Part shown: one piece after another, positions 56,261 through 64,000 of the stretch
Layout: every line of letters starts with the position of its first letter
Numbering within the stretch: position 1 is the first letter of the stretch
Assembly: GCA_964035795.1 (NCBI GenBank)
Contig: OZ038320.1
Span: 29,235,855 to 29,299,854, forward strand
DNA length: 64,000 nucleotides
DNA from: Pterobdella sp. o SKG-2022
Lineage: Eukaryota; Annelida; Clitellata; Hirudinida; Piscicolidae
Reading direction: 5' to 3'
Position numbers and translations under genes: made by a program
The notes under the pieces: generated by a model
Seen by the model: only the letters and a program-made list of their open reading frames with translations
Told to the model about the DNA's origin: nothing
The model's database searches: none

Positions 56261-59200
56261 ATATTTTTCATGATAAATAGACTCGCAAGTTTTTAAAAAA
56301 GATTTTTATTGTAGCGAAGTCAAAAAGACACCCCTATAGTATTAAATTACGAACAAATATTAATGTTTTGACTACCTAATTTCTCAACAGCATTAAACAA
56401 TGTAATTATTACTTAGTTTATTTTTACTCCAATATTGCTAAAGTTTGAAAGAAAAAATTTACAAAAACATTAATTAACTATGAGAGGAAACACAGCTTTA
56501 TTTAAAAACTTTTATTGGCATATCTCCTATAATTTATATAAGCCTCAATTTATATTCACATACATAATAATCTTCTTTATACACGCAAATTCCAGAAAAA
56601 CAATATAAAATGTGTTTACCATTAAATTAAATAATAATGAAGTGAAACTTATAAGATTGATCTATGTGAATATTTTCTTGGAGGACTCACAAGGCGTTAA
56701 ATTTTCAATGGAAATTGTTGGAAACATGTTGTTACTTTTAAGAACGTTTTTTATGGCTGGAAAATCTTCTTATATATAAGTATCAATATAACTCAATTTT
56801 TCCTAAACTAGAGTTTTATTCGAGTTTATTCCTATTTTTTCTTATTTGAATCTTCCTGTTGAACATTCTCAAACAACACTAATATAATTTATCTGTTAGC
56901 TTCAGTATTATTTTACATATCTTATAGATTTTATAGTTTATAATAGCATTTGATAATATCTAAAAAAATGAAATTATTTTCAGTTACATTTTGAAAATAT
57001 CTACATTATGTCTACAACTAAAAATTAAAAATAATAAAAGTAGCTCCACTGAATATAATCAATATTTGGAGCAGTAAAGTTTAAAAAATGCTCTTCGAGA
57101 ACGACTGTTTTTGTTTAAAAAGTAGGCAAAAATTCTCATATTGAATAACAATAAAAAAAAATTAGGTACTAAATAAAAAAACACAGAAGTATATATAAAA
57201 AAGTTATACAAAAAGGTTAAAAAACAATAATTATATTAGTTATAAATTTCAATATTTTGAAATAAAATTGAGGTAGTTTACTCCAAAAATACTTTTCTAA
57301 TTAATTCGAACTCTTTTGTACCACTATATACAAACTATAGCAATTTTTGAATTGAAATTCCCTTCTACGCATTTAATATTGTCTTGTAACGATTGGCTGG
57401 AAACTCTTCTTAAATATGTTATGCTTTAGAAATAAATGTATCATCAGCATTGTTATCATCTGGCATCTTGATAACGCATCAAAAATGCTTATTTAAACAA
57501 ACTTTTATAATAAAAATTTTACCTATGAAAGCGTTATTTCGTATGCGATCTAAAATTAGTCTTGCAATAATTAGTTGATTTTTGCTGTTTACTTTTAGCC
57601 ATTATCGCTTACTAATAACCAAAAATATTTGAGAAATTTTTATGAAAACTCCATGAAATTTTGAGAAAAAAGTCGAAATTCACAACAGTTCACAAAATAC
57701 GTATGAATTTGAATCGTTTCAAAAATTCCTCATTATCAATAAGTATCAAAATTTAGGATTAACAACACAAACTTCAAATCTTCTATATAATTAATAAAAT
57801 TTTGAATATTATTCCTTTAAAAGCGCTATAATGATATTCTGGTTGATTGTAACATAAAAATGCAACCCTCCTACGCACTCACATACTTTAGGCCTCGAAG
57901 CACGCACATCTCACTTAACGTACTTTAATAGCACATAACGTTCTTTATCAATTTATATAGGAAAAATATTTAATTAAGCGTTAAACAATTTAATTTGAAA
58001 CATCTTCATGAACTTTCTTCTTTTCTTAATTTTTTTTGCACCAAATTTTTGTTTGAAAACCTTTGCGTGTTAAATAAATGTAAAAATGTTCATTTATCAT
58101 TTTATTGAGACACTGTCAAAAGCGTATGGGAAAATCTATTGAAGAATTGTACTTTCTGTAATGAAATTGATTATAAGTGCTGTTGTAAATTTCCAAACAA
58201 TCAACCTAATGGTTATTTTACAATCAAACAAAAAAAATAAATACTAAATAAATTATATTCGATTTCAATTGAATAAATGGAAAAACAAAACCGCATTGGA
58301 ACGATCTTTTGATAATTAAACCAGCATAAGAGAGCCGATTTGGCCATTAATTTGCAAATCAAAGGCGATGCAGTAATATTGGATGCTGACTCAAGCCATG
58401 ACTCAGTCGTGTGTGGCAACAGCTGCATTGGTTCGAAAGCACATAGGTTTATCAACTAATTTGATATACGATCTAAATAAGTCAAGATTGTGTGATACAG
58501 GCGGTTTTGATGAATATTCTATTGATATACATAGGTGAAAATAAAATTTTGAGGATATTAAGTATGTAGAAAGCCAACAATGCTTGTATAAAAGAAACGG
58601 ATTTGAACATTTAATTATTTCAGGGAGTGCTGAGCTAACTTAGAAGGAACTCGTACTAAGTATCATTATTTCTGACAGGCCAATTAAAAACTATTAAAAC
58701 CAAATTAAAACCGTTTGTGATTGAGCTTTCCAGAGAATTGTTGTTTTAGTTGGAAATGAAGCGATGAAACCAAGACTATAGCCTTCATTCTTATCAGTTA
58801 TTTTGTCTGTTATTATGAACCATAAGCTATGAAATTTATTTAAAAACTCGTTACTAAATCATGATATTTTTAAAAGAAAAAGCTCTTTTTGTAAAAGTCT
58901 GTTTGGTTTTAATTTACTTGTCAAGAAAGCAGTAAGGTAAAAACTACCGGCTGATTTTGAAAAGTATAAACCAATTCATTCAGAAAATCATTAACTTTTC
59001 AATGTTCTTATGTAATTCATTAATTTTGAAGTAATTTTCAAATAATTATCTGCAATTTACTTTTTCAATCAACGATTTCAAAGCTTTCTATTAGACTTGA
59101 TTAAAGAAAATTTTTACAAAGCATTGTGGTAGAGCTGGAGTTATTCTAAGAATTTAATTTTTTAAATCAATAAATTCATATCGAATAAAATTTAAAAAAA

Positions 59201-59450
59201 CAAATTATTTACAAAGTTAAAAGTTAGGTTTTATTTTAACGCTTTATACTTTAAAATATTTTGACGTCAATACAATAATAATAATCGTTCTTAAAAATAC
59301 ACTAAAAAGATTCAGAACAATTTCTAAAGATTTCAGTTAAACGCACAGTCTGAGTTACAATATAAGACTCTATGAAAGAAAAAACTTAAAAACCAAAAAA
59401 TGATTTATTACAAATAAGCCAAAAGCTATTGGAGAGTTGATTAGAGGAGA
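56261..59450. other. intergenic, no firm gene
   Basis: A/T-rich. Two weak coding-like islands were noted: about 56665-56780 (plus, LEDSQGVKFSMEIVGNM) and about 58310-58460 (plus, KRADLAINLQIKGDAV...LDADSSHDSVV). The opposite strand of the latter is also open for 80 codons. Neither shows a family match or complete splice logic. Confidence 0.4.
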
Positions 59451-62033
59451 ATGCTTGCAGTTTTGCAGGAAGATCTTCAGGAAGAATGGCATTTTCTCTT
59501 TAAGACTCTTTGCATTGAAATTATTATTATTATTATTTGTATTATTATAAGAAAAAAACTTTGTTCTTCTCATCATTGGATTCAAAAAAGCCTCCTTCTT
59601 GTGGAATGGTCATTTTTGACGTTTTCTGAGGTTTTTAAATCTCTAAAGATTTTTTTATGAGTTATCTATTGATAGATTTTATAAATTTCAAGGTTATCTT
59701 TCACAGCCACGCACAGTCATCAACTTTTTTGACATTACTTTTCATAAATGGCCTTCTCTACTACGTCATTGAAGATCCCCGTACTGAATGCGACCCGAAA
59801 GAGACGACTCTGCATAAAAAGCATGAATATAATAAACTAATTGACACAAAAAATGACGACTTGAAACACTTCTTGATAGAATCCTTGAAAGATAGTTGTT
59901 TGGAGATTCCAAGAGCGTGCTTAGTGACTTTATCAACACTCCCCTTCATACACTATTTGAGCTATTTGTTTTTCCAACCACAATTGAGTTATGGTCACTT
60001 AACATTTTATTCTACACTGAATGAAAATTATTTTTTGGTTTCTTTCGTTCTTGAGTTTTTTGGAACTTCTTTAATGTGCATTTTCCACAATGAAAAGAAA
60101 TTACCAAAGGTACCTAAGCAAACCTTGGCTTCTTTCATCAAGATGGCATCATTTTCAGTTTCATTTTTATTTGGTAATGCTATTTATAAATAGAATTTTT
60201 TAATTTATCGAAAGAAAAACATATTTCAGGGATTTCAACTGAAAATATCTATCTAAATCCTTACACTCCCATCATTGTTGTCCTTACAAGCAAGTGCTCC
60301 TCATTTGTATCAGAATTTTTCAAACATTCAATTCCTTCGTTCTTGGGCTTGTTACTCGCATGTTTATTCAAGATGTACAACTTTTCGATTTACGATTACG
60401 GAGAACTTAACTTCAACATGAGCAATAACAAAAACTATGAACACTTGAAGTAATATTTGCAATTATTCCATTTTAACTTGAATTAAATTGGATTTTATTT
60501 TTTAGATATGATAAAGAACGCGAATCAACCGACTCAAGACACAGAAGATATAGAAATTACAGACACCAAAAATACGAACCTCGTTATAAGCAAAAGCACA
60601 ACTCATATGTTTACCGTGAAAACTCTAGACCTTCAAATGGAGAACCTCATTACACAATAAGATCTGCAATCGAAAGCAGAAAGGATTACGAAAGAGCTAA
60701 CCATTCGAGAAGAATTGAAGACAAAAGTAGATCCCACCACAAAAGTTTTTACAAGCAGAAGTCCCCAAGCTCAGAGTCTGATGATTTTAGAAAACCTTAC
60801 AGATCTAGGAAAAACTATTTTAGGTCAACTCCAAGATCGCCTTCTCCTTGTTCCCATAATGGGTTGAGTTCATCGGCAGAGAGAATAGTTTCATTTCGAG
60901 AATTGGAACCTTTCGAGTATAAGAATAGCTCAATAAAACAAACTCAAAAAAGCCCAAGTCCTTCTCGAAACTTCTTCGCTAGATCTAATAGTCCCAATTC
61001 AATGCCTAAAAATGACCAGAGTTACCACCGAAAGAAAAACAATAGAGACTACAATATCACTCCAGTTCAGAATCCTCGTGATATTAAAAACGAAAAAAGT
61101 GAGAGAGAATACGAAAAAATGAAAGCAAGAGAACATGCAGAAAAATACTTAGCTGAGAATTATTATAACAATGTAAGTGAAAAAGATAAGCGAAAATACG
61201 AAAAAACAAAAATGAGAGATTATATAGGAAATGAAAATTCTCACAAAAAAAGTGCCGTAGGTGATTATTATCTAAAATGCCCTCTCGATCCTGAGGTTCT
61301 AAAAGATAACCGTGTTTTGGTCCATCCTCACGACTTTAGATCCCCTTTTGGAAAATATGGTGTTAACGATAAAAGGGAAGACATTCCTTGCTCTAGAAAT
61401 ACAGAAAGTCATTTTGACACCTGCAAACATAGAAGACATTTAGAAAAGAAAAAAAACATGGAATATAAAAGACACAGGAGTCATTCTAAAAGGCAGGCTT
61501 CATTAAGCAGAGAAACTCATGCTGACACCCCCTTAAGCAATCAATATCGCCATTTTGACTTATATGATGGCTTTAAGAAACATAATGAAGCAAGAGATTC
61601 ATATGAGAATAAAAAACCTTTGTTTTATGATTCTAAAACAGAAATGACTGATTTCTATGATAAAAACCGCACATACGACTATGATGAAAATTTTAAACCA
61701 GACTTTGCTTATTTAGACGCTTACCACACAAAGGTTAAATCCGTCACTTCTACCACCAACACCACAGTACTTAAAACAAAAACCACCTCAAAAGCTTCAG
61801 CAACTGAAAAATCTCATCAACCTCCCCCTTCTCCTCCTACTTATACCCCTCCACCTCATCCTCCTTTTACTCCTCCCCCTCAACAAGTTATTCAACAAAA
61901 TTGTCTTCCATGTGGCTGTTCTTTTGTTACTAATGCTGAAAATGATCTATTTGTCCAACGAATGAAATTGAACAGATTAAAATGTCAATTGTGTGATTTC
62001 TATGTGTGCAATTGCTCTCGAGAATGCTGTTAA
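59451..62033 (+). CDS. aquaporin-like membrane protein with long Arg/Ser-rich tail
   Basis: Four phase-consistent exons: 59451-59630, 59693-60173, 60230-60449, 60506-62033; 802 residues, with a first intron of only 62 nt. Residues 1-275 have six hydrophobic segments. The second half follows the aquaporin scheme: FVLEFFGTSLMCIF (TM4), ASFSVSFLF then GISTENIYLNPYTPI (TM5 and loop E, NPY where NPA is usual), and SIPSFLGLLLACLFKMY (TM6). In the first half, LLVEWSFLTFSE and LLFINGLLYYVIED precede CDPKETTL, where loop B would carry NPA or NPC. This resembles unorthodox AQP11/12-type channels. Residues about 295-802 are a hydrophilic tail rich in R, S, K, Y, with a Pro-rich stretch and a C-terminal Cys cluster (CLPCGC...CQLC...CNCSRECC). 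Transport activity cannot be inferred. The ATG at 59451 is the first that includes TM1. Confidence 0.65.
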
Positions 62034-62120
62034 ACGAAGTTTTTGAGTCTTTTATTGTATTATCATCAATATCACTGAAAAATTGTTCCAAATAAAAAGT
62101 TCAACATCATCTAAAGACAT
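62034..62120. terminator. shared 3' ends of convergent genes
   Basis: Only 87 bp separate the two stop codons. A plus-strand AATAAA lies at 62091-62096 (aquaporin-like gene) and a minus-strand AATAAA at 62051-62056 (METTL18-like gene). Each mature 3' UTR should therefore overlap the other. Confidence 0.7.
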
Positions 62121-63781
62121 TCAAGACTTTTTGAATTTCAATTGTATTATTTCCCTTTGGACACCTGTGGTTAAGTTTTTTCTAAATAATTAGTCTTAAA
62201 TTTAAAATAAAAAAAATTTTCTTGCTAAATGAAATTTTAACTCACCTTTAGGTATTACTTTGACAGTTTTTGGTTCAAAAATACTTTTTGCTACCATATA
62301 ATCTAGAAACTCTTTAGTACTTCCACCAACTCCAAAATAGTAATTCTTAGCTGCTATAAAGCTAATAAAATGAAACATAAATTTTTTTTCTTAGAGTATT
62401 ACAAATAAAAACAGTTCATACCATATTCCATCTGGTTTGAGAAATTTTTGAAAGATGAAATGAAGGATACCATAATTATCAACATTATAAATTGTCTCAC
62501 TAGTGAATATGTAATCATATCTGCAATTATTACAATTTATTGAGTAGAAAATTAAATATCAACAACCAATTCTTAAAAATTCAACTTACAACATTGATTA
62601 CCTATGTGTGAAATTCTTATGAAACTCAGACCAATCTCCGGCAAAAAACCTCGTCGTTTTGGGTGAAACTGATTCATTTTTCCCACCATGTATCTTTCTT
62701 TTTTTGGATGACTTAGAACTTGGTTCATCTTCATTATCACTATTCTTTTTTGATATAGGATTATTTTGAGACAGTGCTTTGCAAACATTTGGCATTGTTG
62801 TGCTCAATATAACTTCTTCATTCTATCTTGATATAAAATGAGGGTGAATAATATTTGTAAGATTCTATTAAAAAACATATATCTCACATAATCTTGGAAA
62901 TGTACTTCTGAAGCCCCTTGTAACAAAGCATAAATACCTAATAGACCTTGCCCACAACCTAACTGATTATATAAAATAAACAATCATTTTGAAAACTCTA
63001 AATACCTAATAGTTAATTTATAATTGCATACATCAAGTACTGCACACTTGTCAAATGAGACATGGCTTTGGAGAAAGAAGACCAAGAGATCTTTTGTGCA
63101 CTCCCACACTTTTATGCCTCCTAGTTAACAGAATATTTTGAGTTGAAACAATTTTTAAAATTTATTTAAAAAATCTTCAAAAAGCTTGTGAAATTTTAAA
63201 TATAAAGTACTTTGTAGAGGAATTAATAAACCCTTAGGGTTGGAAGATAAATATTAATTAGCCAATAATAATTGTACCAAACACAAACAAAACTTGCTTA
63301 TGTGATATATGCTTACAAAAAGCTTTATTGTCAAATACCTTAGTTTTGGATTTGAAATAAACTAACCTTCATAAATGGATGATATTAAATCAGAATTGTT
63401 TTTGTTAGCAATGTATGCATTGCTTCCTTTGAGAGAATTGTTCTCAAACAATGTTGTTGAATCAATATATTCTAAGAAGACATCATCAGTGATTGTGAAT
63501 TTGATAAATTTCTTCTCTTCATTCTAAAAAGTTAAATTTATATTTTATATAGAAAAAATAAAAATTTAAACAAAAAATTCAATACAGGAAAAGAGTGATT
63601 TTGATGAATTTCTTTGAAATTTAAGACTTTTGTGGAATTATTTATTTCATGATCTGGAATGTTTCAAATGAATTAGTTGAAGAAAAAAATTAACAAAAAA
63701 ATTAGCACTACTTTTCTTGGTTTTTTCCCAACCCATTTGACCTTCATCATCTGAATTATCGGAAAAATTAAACTTAAACAT
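62121..63781 (-). CDS. METTL18: METTL18-like protein-histidine N-methyltransferase
   Basis: Nine phase-consistent exons: 63781-63712, 63653-63586, 63523-63367, 63120-63032, 62962-62888, 62822-62602, 62520-62422, 62361-62246, 62164-62121; 312 residues. The protein starts MFKFNFSDNSDDE and carries SDLISSIYEGGIKVWECT. SAM motif I is VLDLGCGQGLLGIYAL (split by an intron at VLD/LGCG), then EVHFQDYNEEVI. RFFAGDWSEFH, YIFTSETIYNVDNYGILHF and AAKNYYFGVGGSTKEF follow, ending KGVQREIIQLKFKKS. These blocks in this order are specific to METTL18/HPM1, which methylates a histidine of ribosomal protein uL3 in yeast and animals. It is slightly shorter than the human protein (about 370). It converges with the aquaporin-like gene. 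Confidence 0.94.
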
Positions 63782-64000
63782 GATTTCACAATCCAAATGC
63801 ACCTTTCAATAATAATTAAAAAAAAACTTACTTTTATAAGTATAAATATTTATTTTCGATATCAAAATGCTTATTTTCATCATGAAATTTAACTTTATTT
63901 GAATAAATTAAAAAAATTTTTTAATACGCTAAAACTCAAAATTTAGTTTAAAAATTAGGCGCTTTTTTAATATTACTTTTTCGGCGGACTTAAAAGGTTA
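63782..64000. other. 5' flank of METTL18-like gene
   Basis: 219 bp of A/T-rich sequence upstream of the minus-strand start, the expected promoter/5' UTR. No motif stands out. Confidence 0.4.

Noticed and set aside
58213..58460. 80-codon minus frame and 43-codon plus frame at the same place
   Set aside because: Both strands are open, neither has splice support or a recognisable family; left as a note only.
60174..60229. Read-through of aquaporin-like exon 2 (ending GNAIYK)
   Set aside because: Removing it as an intron gives SFLFGISTENIYLNP in phase and restores the TM5-loop E pattern.

Overview
This is a window of animal nuclear DNA. It is strongly A+T-rich, and its genes are split into many short exons separated by A/T-rich introns. 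Single-residue alignment by eye against known families recovers seven protein genes, one tRNA gene and several transposon relics. About 90 introns could be placed. Close to half of their donors read GTT rather than GTA/GTG; I associate this with flatworm-like lineages, but the species cannot be fixed from the window, so that part is inference. All gene models below were checked by hand for reading-frame phase across every intron.

Layout. (1) 1117-4091 (+): ankyrin-repeat/SOCS-box protein (ASB family), 6 exons. (2) 4513-11304 (+): three-LIM-domain protein of the zyxin/Ajuba type, 9 exons, with a long (TATC)n tract abutting one acceptor. (3) 11305-16526: gene-poor, with a perfect 33-bp-arm hairpin and a GC-richer patch. 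(4) 36106-16527 (-): a very large UBR3-type N-recognin E3 ubiquitin ligase, 41 modelled exons, about 1,655 residues, with UBR box, split RING-H2 and C-terminal cap. (5) 38091-47507 (+): SETDB1-type H3K9 methyltransferase with three Tudor domains, MBD, pre-SET and bifurcated SET; its 5' exon is unresolved. It is divergent from UBR3 across a roughly 2-kb spacer. (6) 50721-49093 (-): intron-less Sprouty ORF. (7) 50722-59450: mostly non-coding, holding a tRNA-Glu(UUC), a 142-bp tandem duplication that copied the tRNA 3' end, and one isolated coding-like exon. (8) 59451-62033 (+): a divergent aquaporin-like membrane protein fused to a tail of about 500 residues rich in Arg/Ser/Lys/Tyr. (9) 63781-62121 (-): METTL18-type histidine methyltransferase, converging on the aquaporin gene with stops only 87 bp apart.

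Mobile DNA: a LINE RT-tail fragment (about 34296-34481), a LINE endonuclease fragment (about 38400-38820), and a family of long foldback elements (40595-40785 and 46417-46666) in SETDB1 introns.

The genes are ordinary animal regulators (ubiquitin ligation, heterochromatin methylation, RTK/Ras feedback, adhesion signalling, protein histidine methylation, membrane transport). They do not form an operon or joint pathway. The least ordinary items are the aquaporin-tail fusion, the T-at-+3 splice donors and the foldback family.
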